Assembly: GCF_013294015.1 (NCBI RefSeq) | Contig: NZ_JABSNO010000016.1 | Location: 1-64,000 of the forward strand | Length of the DNA stretch: 64,000 nucleotides | Source: Frigoriflavimonas asaccharolytica | GTDB lineage: Bacteria; Bacteroidota; Bacteroidia; Flavobacteriales; Weeksellaceae | Reading direction: 5' to 3' | Part shown: one piece after another, positions 18,551 to 28,304 of the stretch | How positions within the stretch are numbered: position 1 is the first letter of the stretch | Layout of the letters: every line of letters starts with the position of its first letter | The notes under the pieces: generated by a model | Database searches by the model: none | The model's input: only the letters and a program-made list of their open reading frames with translations | Told to the model about the DNA's origin: nothing | Made by a program: the position numbers and the translations under genes

Positions 18551-18737
18551 AATTTTACTAATCGCGATAATCTGCCTTGTGTCTTTAATAACTAAAAATG
18601 AGTTTTAAAGTTTCTTATCAATAATAAAATGATGCGTTAATCTTTACTTTTTAAGAAAAAAATACTTTTTCAAGTCCAAGCGCAAAGTCTTGGAATTAAA
18701 AACGAGTATCTACAATTATAAATTTATTTTAAATAAA

Positions 18738-19649
18738 ATGAAATTTCCCCAAAATTCTGCTCCACTTATTCATTTATATTCCAGGAATGGAGTACAAGTC
18801 CATATGAAAAGAGAAGATCTTGTACATCCAGAAATTTCTGGAAACAAATTTTGGAAACTTTTTTATACTATTCAAAATTATCAAAATGAAAAGAAGGAAA
18901 AACCATTGATAATAACTTTTGGCGGAGCTTTTTCTAATCATATTGCAGCCGTTGCAAAAGTTGGACAATTAGAAAATATTCCAACTTTAGGAATTATAAG
19001 AGGAGATGAATTAGAAAAAAATTGGCAAAAAAATCCAACATTGAAATTAGCCCATGAAAATGGCATGAATTTTCGTTTTGTAAATCGTGAAACTTATAGA
19101 AATAAAGAAAGTTTAAGTGAAAAATTACTTGCAGAATTTCCACAATCTTGCATCATTCCAGAAGGTGGAACCAATGATTTTGCGGTAAAAGGAATTCAAC
19201 ACATGTTGAATTTTGAAACCGAACAATTTGATTATCTTTGCAGTGCAGTAGGAACTGGTGGAACATTGGCAGGAATTTCAAAGTTTTGCAAAGAAAATCA
19301 GCAAGTTTTAGGATTTTCTGTGGTGAAAGATTTAGAGCAAAAAAAATTGATCTCACAACTTTCTGGTAAGCGTAATTTTGAATTAGTAGATGCAACATTT
19401 GGAGGATATGGAAAAATAAATGAAGATTTAATTTATTTTATCAATAGCTTTAAAAAAGAATTTAAAATTCAGTTAGACGCCATTTACACAGGAAAAATGA
19501 TGCAAAAATTGCAAATGATGATCGACGAAAATTATTTTCCTCAGAACACAAAAATTGTAGCTTTTCATACGGGAGGTTTGCAAGGAAATTTTGGCGTAAA
19601 TCTGCAATTGACAAAGAAAAAGAAAGTATTACTAAACTTAGAGCACTAA
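18738..19649 (+). CDS. ACC deaminase/D-cysteine desulfhydrase-family PLP enzyme
   Basis: The 303-residue protein is a fold-type II PLP enzyme. The Schiff-base Lys lies in HPEISGNKFWKL, GGAFSNHI is the substrate loop, and VGTGGTLAG is the phosphate loop. KREDL near the N-terminus is typical of this family. Such enzymes deaminate 1-aminocyclopropane-1-carboxylate or D-cysteine to an oxoacid and ammonia (or sulfide). The residues deciding between these were not resolved. The start at 18738 (MKFPQNS) is chosen over an upstream ATG at 18690 because the family begins there. It is monocistronic. Confidence 0.78.
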   Translation: MKFPQNSAPLIHLYSRNGVQVHMKREDLVHPEISGNKFWKLFYTIQNYQNEKKEKPLIITFGGAFSNHIAAVAKVGQLENIPTLGIIRGDELEKNWQKNPTLKLAHENGMNFRFVNRETYRNKESLSEKLLAEFPQSCIIPEGGTNDFAVKGIQHMLNFETEQFDYLCSAVGTGGTLAGISKFCKENQQVLGFSVVKDLEQKKLISQLSGKRNFELVDATFGGYGKINEDLIYFINSFKKEFKIQLDAIYTGKMMQKLQMMIDENYFPQNTKIVAFHTGGLQGNFGVNLQLTKKKKVLLNLEH

Positions 19650-19735
19650 ATTCGTAATCTGTATTACGCGATATGTAGGCAAAAGTGAACGAAGATTACG
19701 TAATAAAATTTAAATAAAAAAATAAATATCTTCAT

Positions 19736-20788
19736 ATGAATAGATTTTTTATAATCGCCGGTTTGATTATTATTTCAAATTTTAAAGCACAAGGTTGGAA
19801 AACAGACGAGCAATATATCCAAAAATTTGCGCCTTATGCTGTGGAAGAAATGGAAAAATATAAAATTCCAGCTTCTATCACGCTTGCGCAAGGTTTGCTA
19901 GAAACTGCAGGTGGACAAAGTAGATTGGCGCAAGAAGGAAACAATCATTTTGGAATTAAATGCAAAGAAGATTGGACAGGCAAGACCATGAAACATACGG
20001 ATGATGCTCCAAATGAATGTTTTCGAGTATATGATGATCCGAAAGATTCTTACGAAGATCATTCGAAATTTTTAGCTTTTCGTAAATTTTACGTGAAGCT
20101 TTTTACTTTAGAAATGAAAGACTACAAAAGTTGGGCACATGGATTGAAAAAGGCTGGATATGCTACAAATCCTAGATATGCTTACATCTTGATAGATAAA
20201 ATTGAAAAAAATAATTTGCAAGAGTTTGATAACGCCAACTCTAAAGAAGTGATGTACACCATTTTGAAAATGTACCCAGCTTTGAAAGAAGATAAACTTT
20301 TCATGGCGAAAGTGATGCAAGAAAAAGCTGTACCAGAACCAAAAACAATAAAAGTACCGTATAAACCAACATCTTATAAAAAACAACAAGAGACGGTAGA
20401 AAAAATAAGAACAAAATCTAAATACGAAGTTTTAGCTACAATTTTGGTGAAAAATCATCCTAATGATCAGCTTAAATATTTTGTTGTGCCAGATGATTTG
20501 GAATTGAAATTGATTTCTCAGAAATTTGGAATTAGCGAAAAACGATTGGAAAAATACAATGAATTAGACGGTTCTGATTTGAAAAAAAATGAAATCATCT
20601 TTCTAGAATCTAAAAATTCTAAAGGAAATGTAGCAATTTACACGGCAGAAGTTGGTGAAAATATGCACGATATTTCTCAGAAATTTGGAATAAAATTGTC
20701 CTCGCTTTTATCTAAAAATAGAATGAGTGAAAGTGAAAATCCGAAAGTTGGTCAATTAATTTATTTACAGGATAAGAAACCAAGATAA
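19736..20788 (+). CDS. peptidoglycan N-acetylglucosaminidase with LysM domain
   Basis: The protein has 350 residues. A signal peptide (MNRFFIIAGLIIIS to FKAQ) is followed by a GH73 glucosaminidase domain: ITLAQGLLETAGGQSRLA with the catalytic Glu, GIKCKEDW, and a Tyr-rich YATNPRYAYILIDKIE end at about residue 155. A linker rich in Lys and Pro follows, then two LysM-like repeats (FGISEKRLEKYNEL and FGIKLSSLLSKNRM). It is predicted to cleave GlcNAc-MurNAc bonds in the periplasm or at the cell surface during growth or separation. It stands alone, followed by a structured intergenic RNA. Confidence 0.88.
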   Translation: MNRFFIIAGLIIISNFKAQGWKTDEQYIQKFAPYAVEEMEKYKIPASITLAQGLLETAGGQSRLAQEGNNHFGIKCKEDWTGKTMKHTDDAPNECFRVYDDPKDSYEDHSKFLAFRKFYVKLFTLEMKDYKSWAHGLKKAGYATNPRYAYILIDKIEKNNLQEFDNANSKEVMYTILKMYPALKEDKLFMAKVMQEKAVPEPKTIKVPYKPTSYKKQQETVEKIRTKSKYEVLATILVKNHPNDQLKYFVVPDDLELKLISQKFGISEKRLEKYNELDGSDLKKNEIIFLESKNSKGNVAIYTAEVGENMHDISQKFGIKLSSLLSKNRMSESENPKVGQLIYLQDKKPR

Positions 20789-20870
20789 ATGTAAGTTTTT
20801 TGCTTTTATTTTTAGGTCTTAGAAATTTTCTTGGTAAAAAAATAATTTCGTAAAACAGCAAAAATCTTCT

Positions 20871-20970
20871 AGCCCCGATTGTAACGGCATCCTTTTCTGC
20901 TGTTCAAAAATTTTTCTACTTCAAAATTGCTTTCTAGCAGAAAAGATATAGTGGAAAGCGGGATTAAGCT
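20871..20970 (+). ncRNA. Flavo-1-like structured RNA element
   Basis: The 224-nt gap before hemL contains AGCCCCGATTGTAACGGCAT, a perfect 9-bp stem (TTTTCTGCT 20893-20901 with AGCAGAAAA 20936-20944), and then GATATAGTGGAAAGCGGGAT. This order of AGCCC-GA, purine-rich GG-ATCC, hairpin, AAAGAT and GGAAAGCGGGA matches the Flavo-1 RNA motif, as far as I remember its consensus. Two shorter relatives occur at 58322 and 60797. It lies between two genes on the same strand and may be a small RNA or a mobile repeat. Confidence 0.6.
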
Positions 20971-21012
20971 TCAAAAAAAAATCATCAAAATTTGAAAAAT
21001 TAAAAATATATA

Positions 21013-22302
21013 ATGAAATACGAGAGAAGTTCGGCTTTGTTTGAAGAGGCCAAAAAATATATTCCAGGAGGCGTAAATTCACCAGTGAGAGCTTTTAAAT
21101 CTGTTGGTGGAACTCCAATTTTTGTAAAATCTGCGAAAGGAGCTTACTTGCATGATGAGGACGGAAATTCTTATGTGGAATATATCAATTCTTGGGGACC
21201 TGCGATTCTCGGCCATACACATCCAGAAGTTTTGGAAGCGATAAAACTGCAAGCTGAAAAAGGATTTTCTTTTGGCACGCCCACAGAATTGGAATCTGAA
21301 ATGGCGAAATTTATCATCGATAATGTACCAAATGTAGATCAAATCAGGATGGTTTCTTCGGGTACAGAAGCTTGTATGAGTGCTATTCGCGTTGCGAGAG
21401 GTTTTACCAAAAGGGAAAAAATCATCAAATTTGAAGGTTGTTATCATGGTCATTCGGATTCATTTTTGATAAAGGCAGGAAGTGGTGCCGCAACATTTGG
21501 TACGCCAAGTTCTGCAGGAGTTACGCAAGGAACTGCGAAAGATACCTTGAATGCAAAGTATAATGATATAGAAGACGTTGTAGAATTATTTGCTAAAAAT
21601 GAGGGTGAAATTGCTGCCGTAATTATAGAGCCAGTTGCAGGAAATATGGGTTGCGTGTTGCCAGAAAATAATTTTCTACAAAAATTGAGAAAATTGTGCA
21701 CAGAAAATGGTGCGGTTCTTATTTTTGATGAAGTGATGACGGGTTTTCGTCTTGCTTTTGGTGGTGCACAAGAAATGTATGGAGTAGATGCAGATATGGT
21801 TACATATGGTAAAATAATTGGTGGCGGATTGCCTGTTGGCGCTTTTGGTGGAAAGCAGGAAATTATGGATTGTTTGGCACCCAATGGAGATGTATATCAA
21901 GCTGGAACTTTGAGTGGAAATCCTTTGGCGATGCGTGCTGGTTTATCGACTTTGCAACTCATAAAAAAAGATGAAAATTTCTACAAAAATTTAGAAAAAA
22001 ATACAGAAACTCTGGATTTCGAAATTGCTAAGATTTTGAATGAGAAAGATATAGTGCATAGAATTAATAGAAAAGGCTCCATGATGAGTATCTTTTTTCA
22101 TACGAATGCAGTTTCTAATTTTGATGAAGCAGCAAAAGCCAACCATCCTTTATTCAATAATTTTTTTCATCACTGTTTACGAAATGGTGTTTATTTGCCA
22201 CCAAGTGGATATGAAAGTTGGTTTATTTCTCAAGATATTAAGGAAATTGAGATTGAGAAAACTTTGGAAGTTGTGAAGAAATTTGAGTATTCTAATAAAT
22301 AA
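21013..22302 (+). CDS. hemL: glutamate-1-semialdehyde 2,1-aminomutase
   Basis: It makes 5-aminolevulinate from glutamate-1-semialdehyde, the branch point of tetrapyrrole synthesis. The 429-residue PLP enzyme shows [13 protein letters not shown] at the start, [13 protein letters not shown], the PLP-binding block [10 protein letters not shown], and the Schiff-base Lys in [17 protein letters not shown]. Length is the family's usual one. It is a single gene ended by a strong bidirectional terminator. No strong TAnnTTTG box is seen before it. Confidence 0.97.
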   Translation: MKYERSSALFEEAKKYIPGGVNSPVRAFKSVGGTPIFVKSAKGAYLHDEDGNSYVEYINSWGPAILGHTHPEVLEAIKLQAEKGFSFGTPTELESEMAKFIIDNVPNVDQIRMVSSGTEACMSAIRVARGFTKREKIIKFEGCYHGHSDSFLIKAGSGAATFGTPSSAGVTQGTAKDTLNAKYNDIEDVVELFAKNEGEIAAVIIEPVAGNMGCVLPENNFLQKLRKLCTENGAVLIFDEVMTGFRLAFGGAQEMYGVDADMVTYGKIIGGGLPVGAFGGKQEIMDCLAPNGDVYQAGTLSGNPLAMRAGLSTLQLIKKDENFYKNLEKNTETLDFEIAKILNEKDIVHRINRKGSMMSIFFHTNAVSNFDEAAKANHPLFNNFFHHCLRNGVYLPPSGYESWFISQDIKEIEIEKTLEVVKKFEYSNK

Positions 22303-22345
22303 AATAGAGTAGAAAAGAAATTAAAGTTAAAAATTGTGACAAAAC

Positions 22346-22379
22346 AAAAATCCTTCGAAAATAAATTCGAAGGATTTTT
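22346..22379 (+). terminator. bidirectional terminator after hemL
   Basis: 14-nt perfect arms (AAAAATCCTTCGAA/TTCGAAGGATTTTT) with a 6-nt loop, between convergent hemL and the lipoprotein gene. Confidence 0.88.
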
Positions 22380-22416
22380 CATTATAAATAAAAAATTATT
22401 GAAAAATTAAAATTAA

Positions 22417-23637
22417 TTATAATGTTGTTAAATCTAAACCATTAACTGTAGACCAATTTCCACCTGGGATAGAAACTTTGGTAACTGTAGCAGTTTGAGA
22501 AATTGTTTTTGGTGCTGTAGATGTAAATCCTACATAATACCAAGCTAAATCGTTATCAGAATTTACCGTTCTGATTGGTGAAACTGTTACTTTCCCTCCT
22601 AAAACCTGAGACACATCTGTTGGAGAGTCTTGAATTACAATTGGATAAGCACTTTTGCCACCTGTATTTTTGTAACCTTCTATATATACATTGCTAAATT
22701 TTCCACTACCATGTTTTTTAAATTGTATTGCAGAAATTTCTGTAGAACCTGCAACTTCTGGATTTGTACCGGCTGCTCTAATCAAAGTAATTCCAACAAC
22801 TTTTGGTGCATTAGCAGAAGCATTATTAGAGGATTCAATTTCCATTCCAAAATTACCTGTTCCTGTTTGATATGCGAACCAATTGCTATTATCTTGTCCG
22901 TACCAACCATCTTGCCAGTCAAAAGAATCATCAAAATTTCCGTAAGAAATGAAGTTTTTTGCACTTACAGTTCCTCCAAAAAATTCTACACCATCATCTG
23001 TTCCTTTGTAAGATACGATATTTTCTAAGATAGTTCCTGCTCCTACGGCATAAAATGTTAATCCATTAAATTCTGAACTTCCATCTCCAATTTTTTTACC
23101 ACCATATTCTACTCTTATGTAGCGAAAAATACCAGAGTTAGAGCCGATATCAGATCCACCGTATATTTGGTTCAATCCATCTTCAGATGTTGCAGTAGTT
23201 CCGCCACCATTTGCAAGAATTGGTGCATCTCCGTATACTGTAATACCACACCAACCTCCAGGAATTTTGTCTGCAGTAGTAAATACAATTGGTTTTGAAG
23301 CTGTACCGTCTAATGCTGCTTTAGATCCTTTTAGAAATATTAAACCACTTGTAGTAGTAGTGCTTGCTGTAAAAGTTGCACCTGGCTCTATAGTTAATTT
23401 TACTCCGTCTGCAATTTTCACAAGACCTACCAAATTGTAGTTTCCTTCTTTTATCAATAAATCTTTGGTGATTGTACCAGATAGAGTGCCACTGCCGCTT
23501 AATTCATTTCCTACAATAGTAGTTCCAGATTGAGAAGTTGGAGAATCCGAATCTTCACGTATTTCTATGCTACAAGATTGTAAAGCAAAGGCGAAAATTG
23601 CCGATAATGAAAGTAATTTTAAAGTTCTTGTTTTCAT
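22417..23637 (-). CDS. beta-helix-like secreted lipoprotein paired with a TonB receptor
   Basis: The 406-residue protein has a lipoprotein signal (FAFALQSC, acylated Cys at about residue 22) and a Ser/Thr/Gly-rich linker. A long repeat-rich domain follows, with short beta-strands and turns such as GLVKIADGVKLTIEPGATF, GTILENIVSYKGTDDGVEFFGGTV and KFSNVYIEGYKNTGG. This pattern suggests a right-handed beta-helix or beta-solenoid exposed on the cell surface. It follows the TonB-dependent receptor gene after 58 nt in the same direction, so the pair probably forms a receptor-lipoprotein unit. The divergent PhoB/PhoR-like genes hint at phosphate or phosphate-ester control, which is inference only. 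Confidence 0.7.
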   Translation of the reverse strand: MKTRTLKLLSLSAIFAFALQSCSIEIREDSDSPTSQSGTTIVGNELSGSGTLSGTITKDLLIKEGNYNLVGLVKIADGVKLTIEPGATFTASTTTTSGLIFLKGSKAALDGTASKPIVFTTADKIPGGWCGITVYGDAPILANGGGTTATSEDGLNQIYGGSDIGSNSGIFRYIRVEYGGKKIGDGSSEFNGLTFYAVGAGTILENIVSYKGTDDGVEFFGGTVSAKNFISYGNFDDSFDWQDGWYGQDNSNWFAYQTGTGNFGMEIESSNNASANAPKVVGITLIRAAGTNPEVAGSTEISAIQFKKHGSGKFSNVYIEGYKNTGGKSAYPIVIQDSPTDVSQVLGGKVTVSPIRTVNSDNDLAWYYVGFTSTAPKTISQTATVTKVSIPGGNWSTVNGLDLTTL

Positions 23638-23695
23638 TTTAATAATTTTTTTGATTTAATTAAATTGTAATTTATATAGATATTTATGTTTTATA

Positions 23696-26260
23696 TTAAA
23701 AAGTGTATGCTACACTAAAATTGAAAGAAGTTCCACGTTTATAATCTTCCATTAGCAAAGTATTTGATAGGATATCCACCTTACTATTTTCACCTAATTC
23801 TAATCTGTAAGTAGAATCTAGAATATTTAATATTCCCAATTTTGCAGTTACATTTTTAGAAATTTCTGTTTGTAGAACAAGATCTAATTGATGGAAAGGT
23901 AATTCTATCACATTGTCCAAATTCCCAAAACCTACACCGTATATTTTTTTACCAGAAACATTATAAACTAAAGATGCTGTACTTTTCAATCTGCTTGCAT
24001 TTTTAAATTCATACTTCAAATCTGCATTCACAATCCAAGGAGCTGCACCTTGTAGTGTTCTTTTGTCGTTAAAGTTTGTCTCGTTTATCTGATCAATAGA
24101 GCGTTCTACATCAGAATATAATACAGTTGCATTGGCGCCTAAAGAAAAATTGCTTAAACTTTCTGAAATTCTATCTAAGCCAACATTTACTTCTGCTTCT
24201 GCACCAAATAAGGTTGCCGATTTAGCATTAAAAAATGTAATTACCGTTCCAGTAGAATTTCCAGATGCGATGTAACTTCTTTCTATTGCTTTATCTATTT
24301 TTTTACCAAATATATTTAAAGCGATAAGTTCATTATTTTTCGGAAAGTATTCAATCTTCAAATCTACATTGTAGTTTTGGCTATTGTCTATATTTGGATT
24401 TCCTACAATATTGTTGTTATCTGGACTGATATATTCTATCGGCAAAGTTTCGATTAATATAGGTCTGGTAATAGTTTTACTTCCTGCAAATCTTAAATTC
24501 AATTTAGAATTAAGAGATTTTTTCACCGCTAAAGATGGAAGGAAATAGGTTCTGTTTTTTTCAATATTTCTAAAGCTGCCATTAATATCATCAGAAATAG
24601 ATTTGTACCTGATAATCGACATATCATTCTCTGCACGCAAACCTGCAAGTACATCCCAAGAATTATCTGGTTTGTAGTTGATGCTTGTGTATCCTGCATT
24701 TACAAATTGATATAAAAAGTTCTTATAATTTGGTTGGTCACTTTCTTGAAATGTGAATAAACCAGCATTGTTTTGTTGTTGCAAAAGTGCATCTGGTTGA
24801 TCTATATTTAAAGTATATGGCGAAGAATTTTGCGTTCTAGAGAAAACAAATCTATAAGACATGTCTCTTTTGTCTGCAAAACCATTGTAGCCAGCTTTTA
24901 CAGTAATAGGATAGTAATTATCATCTTCATTCTTTTTGCCCAAAGAAAGTTGGTATTCCGCATTTCCAGAGAAATAATTATCACCTTTTAAATCTAGGTA
25001 TTGACGGATGAAATTGTTTCCACCATAGCTGAAAAGTATCGTGTTGTCGCCATTTGGAACTCCGTAGATTGTTTTTCTATCTGGTTGTGAAAAATAATTG
25101 TTCACCCAACTTCCACCTGCTTTTAATAATTGTCTTTCACCAATTTTTTGGCTTACCAATACTTGTATATCTGTCAAGCGAGAAATATCTTGCTGATTGG
25201 TGCGAAAAAACTGAATATTATCTTGCAAATTATCCTTAAAACCTAAATTATCTTGAATTTGATTTTCAGAATTTTGTAGAAAAGAACCAATAATATCTAC
25301 TTTGGTGCTTTTATTTTTAAAATTTAGACCAAGAAGCGCATTAGATTGCAAATTATAATTGTATTCTGTTTTTCTCAATTTATTTTTATACTGCCCACCA
25401 TTATCAAAAAGGTTGTCATTTCCTTCTCTGTATTGGTACTCGCTGCTTTGGTTTAAATTAAAAAGAAAACCAAATTTATCATTATTCTCTGCACGGAAAG
25501 TCCTTGCAACCGTTAAACCTATCGCTGTATTTGGCAAAGATTTTACGCTATTTACATTCCAAGTATCTTGGAAAGATGAGAATGGTATTGTAGTAGAACT
25601 TGGTCGGAAACCTTTGATTTCAGCAGGCAGTTGTCTGTCTTCACTATTTAAACCAACGTAACCTTCCATGGTGTAAGCGTTTTCGTTAATTTTAAAATTA
25701 TTTCGAAAACTGCTTAGCGTATTTACTCCTACAGAAAATTCTATTTTTGTGATGTCTTTTTCTGGTACCAAAGTTTGGATATCAAAAGTTGCACCAGCAA
25801 AATCTCCAAACAAATCTGGTTGATATGTTTTGTAAATATCTAGTTTGCTCACAATATCTGTAGGAAATTGATTGAGCGCTATAATTTTTTGGAAAGGATT
25901 GTTGGATGGGGTTGCCAAACCATTTAAAAGTAGATTGTTGTATCTTTCTTCCAAACCTCTCACAAATAAACCTCTAGATTCTACAGTATTTATACCTGTA
26001 ATTTTCGTAAGTCCTTGTTCTAAATTTGAAATCCCTTTACGAGATATTTCTTCAGATCCAATAGATTGTTTTTGAATGATGGCTTTCTTTTGATCTAGCA
26101 GAATAGCAGTTTCTGTAGATTTATTTCTGCTGCCTTGTATCAAAACACCTTCTACATTCTGTTCTTTTCTTATGGTATCTTTTTGCGTATTCTGTGCAAA
26201 TACTACCGTTGTAGCACCAAATAAAAATAAAACGCCTATACTTAATTTCCTTAGTTTCAT
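23696..26260 (-). CDS. TonB-dependent outer-membrane receptor
   Basis: The 854 residues begin with a signal peptide (MKLRKLSIGVLFLFG to VFAQ). The plug domain follows: GISNLEQGLTKITGINTVESRG, RGLEERYNNLLLNG, then LDIYKTYQPDLFGDFAGATFDI. A 22-strand-type barrel ends in the aromatic FNFSVAYTF strand. There is no N-terminal carboxypeptidase-like domain, so it is not a classical SusC. It imports a ligand by TonB energy at the outer membrane. Ligand unknown, though the neighbouring two-component genes suggest a phosphate-linked nutrient. It is transcribed with the downstream lipoprotein gene and divergent from the response regulator. Confidence 0.88.
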   Translation of the reverse strand: MKLRKLSIGVLFLFGATTVVFAQNTQKDTIRKEQNVEGVLIQGSRNKSTETAILLDQKKAIIQKQSIGSEEISRKGISNLEQGLTKITGINTVESRGLFVRGLEERYNNLLLNGLATPSNNPFQKIIALNQFPTDIVSKLDIYKTYQPDLFGDFAGATFDIQTLVPEKDITKIEFSVGVNTLSSFRNNFKINENAYTMEGYVGLNSEDRQLPAEIKGFRPSSTTIPFSSFQDTWNVNSVKSLPNTAIGLTVARTFRAENNDKFGFLFNLNQSSEYQYREGNDNLFDNGGQYKNKLRKTEYNYNLQSNALLGLNFKNKSTKVDIIGSFLQNSENQIQDNLGFKDNLQDNIQFFRTNQQDISRLTDIQVLVSQKIGERQLLKAGGSWVNNYFSQPDRKTIYGVPNGDNTILFSYGGNNFIRQYLDLKGDNYFSGNAEYQLSLGKKNEDDNYYPITVKAGYNGFADKRDMSYRFVFSRTQNSSPYTLNIDQPDALLQQQNNAGLFTFQESDQPNYKNFLYQFVNAGYTSINYKPDNSWDVLAGLRAENDMSIIRYKSISDDINGSFRNIEKNRTYFLPSLAVKKSLNSKLNLRFAGSKTITRPILIETLPIEYISPDNNNIVGNPNIDNSQNYNVDLKIEYFPKNNELIALNIFGKKIDKAIERSYIASGNSTGTVITFFNAKSATLFGAEAEVNVGLDRISESLSNFSLGANATVLYSDVERSIDQINETNFNDKRTLQGAAPWIVNADLKYEFKNASRLKSTASLVYNVSGKKIYGVGFGNLDNVIELPFHQLDLVLQTEISKNVTAKLGILNILDSTYRLELGENSKVDILSNTLLMEDYKRGTSFNFSVAYTF

Positions 26261-26397
26261 TGCTTATTATATCTGAATATTTATAAGTGCAAAGAAATAG
26301 ACTTCAAGATTAAAATAGATTGATACAAGTTTAACAATGTATGAACGTTGTTTGAACAAATCCGTACCAATGTTACATTAAGGTTAATAATCTTAAA

Positions 26398-26431
26398 TTT
26401 GTAAAAAGACCATCATTTTTTTGTAATTTTG
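26398..26431 (+). promoter_or_regulatory. probable promoter of the response regulator gene
   Basis: TTTG at 26398-26401 and TAATTTTG at 26424-26431 are spaced 22 nt apart, slightly longer than ideal. The region just upstream (26330-26365) has related TTTAACAATG/ATGAACGTTG/TTTGAACAAA blocks that may be a regulator-binding site shared with the divergent receptor gene. Confidence 0.4.
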
Positions 26432-26448
26432 ATAGTTGAAACTAAAAC

Positions 26449-27129
26449 ATGGGAAACAAGAAAATTTTGCTGATAGATGATGAACAAGATATCTTGGAGA
26501 TTCTTTCTTATAATTTGAAAAAAGAAGGATATGATGTGTATACTGCTATCAATGGTACGCAAGGAATTAATATGGCAATAGAAATAGAACCAGATTTAAT
26601 ACTTTTAGATGTCATGATGCCAGAGAAAGATGGCATAGAAACTTGCCAAGAATTAAGACAAATAAAAAAATTGCAAAAAACCTTAATCGTGTTTTTATCT
26701 GCAAGAAGCGAAGAATTTTCTCAATTAGCTGGTTTTGATGCAGGCGCGAATGATTATGTCGTAAAACTCATCAAACCAAAAATTTTAATTTCCAAAGTAA
26801 ATGCACTCTTCCAATTAACGGCGCAAGTGTATGATGATGCTAAAAAAATAGTAATTGGTAATTTAACAATAGATAAGGATAACTTCAAAGTTTTGCAAAA
26901 TGGAAAAAGTTTTCTTTTGCCCAAAAAAGAATTTGATTTGCTATTTTTACTAGCTTCAAACACAGAAAAAGTTTTCAAAAGAGAGGAGATTTTAGAAAAA
27001 GTTTGGGGAAATGATGTTGTAGTTGGAGAGCGAACCATAGATGTTCACATCCGAAGATTACGCGAAAAATTGGGAATACAATCCATTCAAACGCTAAAAG
27101 GAATTGGCTACAAATTAATTTCTCAATAA
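26449..27129 (+). CDS. phoB: OmpR/PhoB-family response regulator
   Basis: The 226 residues comprise a receiver domain (acidic pocket D10-D11, phospho-acceptor D54 in LILLDVMMPEKDG, switch Ser84, Lys106) and a C-terminal winged helix (VFKREEILEKVWG, VGERTIDVHIRRLREKLG, IQTLKGIGYKL) that binds DNA. The usual cis-proline after Lys106 is replaced by Leu107 (YVVKLIKP instead of K-P), which may alter activation. It lies 24 nt before the partner kinase. The PhoB name rests on overall likeness to flavobacterial PhoB/PhoR pairs and on the linked receptor. Other OmpR-family roles are possible. Confidence 0.75.
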   Translation: MGNKKILLIDDEQDILEILSYNLKKEGYDVYTAINGTQGINMAIEIEPDLILLDVMMPEKDGIETCQELRQIKKLQKTLIVFLSARSEEFSQLAGFDAGANDYVVKLIKPKILISKVNALFQLTAQVYDDAKKIVIGNLTIDKDNFKVLQNGKSFLLPKKEFDLLFLLASNTEKVFKREEILEKVWGNDVVVGERTIDVHIRRLREKLGIQSIQTLKGIGYKLISQ

Positions 27130-27153
27130 TTCTCATCCTTAAATTTTTTATTA

Positions 27154-28197
27154 TTGAAATCTAAAAAATTAACTTTCGCCGCTGCATTTTTCCTAACATT
27201 GGTGATGATGTTGGTTGTGTTTACTTTTAGATGGGTTTCGAATTCAATTATATTTTCTGATCAAGATTATTGGTTGACAGTCACTTTTTCTATCAGCATT
27301 TTATTTGTCATTAATTATATCGTTCTCAATTTTTTGTTAAATTATTACGGCAATAAACAAATCAACGAAATTTCTACCATTCTTCCTTTTGAACTTTATG
27401 AAAATGACAATGAAACTTTAACTTTCAAATCTTTTAATGAAAAAGTTTCCGAATTAAGTGAAAAAAGAGCATCCGAAATGGATACAATGCGAGAAATGGA
27501 GACCTACCGAAAAGAATATGTTGGCAATGTATCTCATGAATTAAAAACGCCATTATTTTCTATTCAAGGTTATGTAGAAACATTGATAGAAGGTGGAGTA
27601 GAAGATTTAAGTATCAGAGATAAATATTTGGACAGAATTGATAAATCTGTAGAAAGATTATTAAATATTGTGAAAGATTTAGACATGATTAACCAATATG
27701 AAGCTGGAGAAATTAATCTGAATATTTCTAATTTTGATATCAATCTGCTTATCAAGGAAATAAAAGAAATGCTAGAATTTGAAGCCGAACAGAGAAATAC
27801 AATTGTGAAATTGCAGACCACGCAAACGCAAACATTTGTAGAGGCAGATAAGCAGAAAATAGCACAGGTTCTTATTAATTTAATCTCCAATGCAATATAC
27901 TACAGCAATAGAGAAAAGGCCCAAATTACCATTACAACAAGTATTCTTCGCAACAAAGTCTTTGTAGAAGTGAAAGATAATGGAATGGGAATAAAACAGG
28001 AAATTTTGCCGAGAATATTCGAAAGATTTTACAGAGTAGAATCTAGTAGAAGCAGAAGAGAAGGTGGTTCTGGTTTAGGACTTGCCATCGTAAAACATAT
28101 TTTGGAAGCACACAACCAAAACATTTCTGTGGAAAGTGTCTATTTAGAAGGAGCGAAATTCAGCTTTATGCTAGATAAATCCGTTAATTATTCATAA
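27154..28197 (+). CDS. phoR: PhoR-like sensor histidine kinase
   Basis: The 347-residue protein starts at a TTG 24 nt after the response regulator. Two membrane segments near residues 7-60 (TFAAAFFLTLVMMLVVFTF, TFSISILFVINYIVLNFL) flank a very short periplasmic loop, so it has no real extracellular sensor. A HAMP-like linker is followed by the HisKA H-box NVSHELKTPLFS with the phosphorylated His. The ATPase domain has the N-box INLISNAIYYS, DNGMGI, and GGSGLGLAIVKHI. It phosphorylates the upstream regulator. The lack of a sensor loop is typical of PhoR proteins that read their signal from a partner in the membrane. Confidence 0.8.
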   Translation: MKSKKLTFAAAFFLTLVMMLVVFTFRWVSNSIIFSDQDYWLTVTFSISILFVINYIVLNFLLNYYGNKQINEISTILPFELYENDNETLTFKSFNEKVSELSEKRASEMDTMREMETYRKEYVGNVSHELKTPLFSIQGYVETLIEGGVEDLSIRDKYLDRIDKSVERLLNIVKDLDMINQYEAGEINLNISNFDINLLIKEIKEMLEFEAEQRNTIVKLQTTQTQTFVEADKQKIAQVLINLISNAIYYSNREKAQITITTSILRNKVFVEVKDNGMGIKQEILPRIFERFYRVESSRSRREGGSGLGLAIVKHILEAHNQNISVESVYLEGAKFSFMLDKSVNYS

Positions 28198-28254
28198 ACT
28201 TTCTAAATTTTGAAAAAAAAGTGATAAAATTTTTTTTCAATTTTTCAATTATTC

Positions 28255-28262
28255 TATATTTG
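28255..28262 (+). promoter_or_regulatory. -7 box of the pRiA4b ORF-3-like gene
   Basis: TATATTTG matches TAnnTTTG, 42 nt before the ATG. No TTG at -33. Confidence 0.45.
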
Positions 28263-28304
28263 CAAAAGCAAACAATAATCAAATTTTTAAAAATTCAATT
28301 TTAA

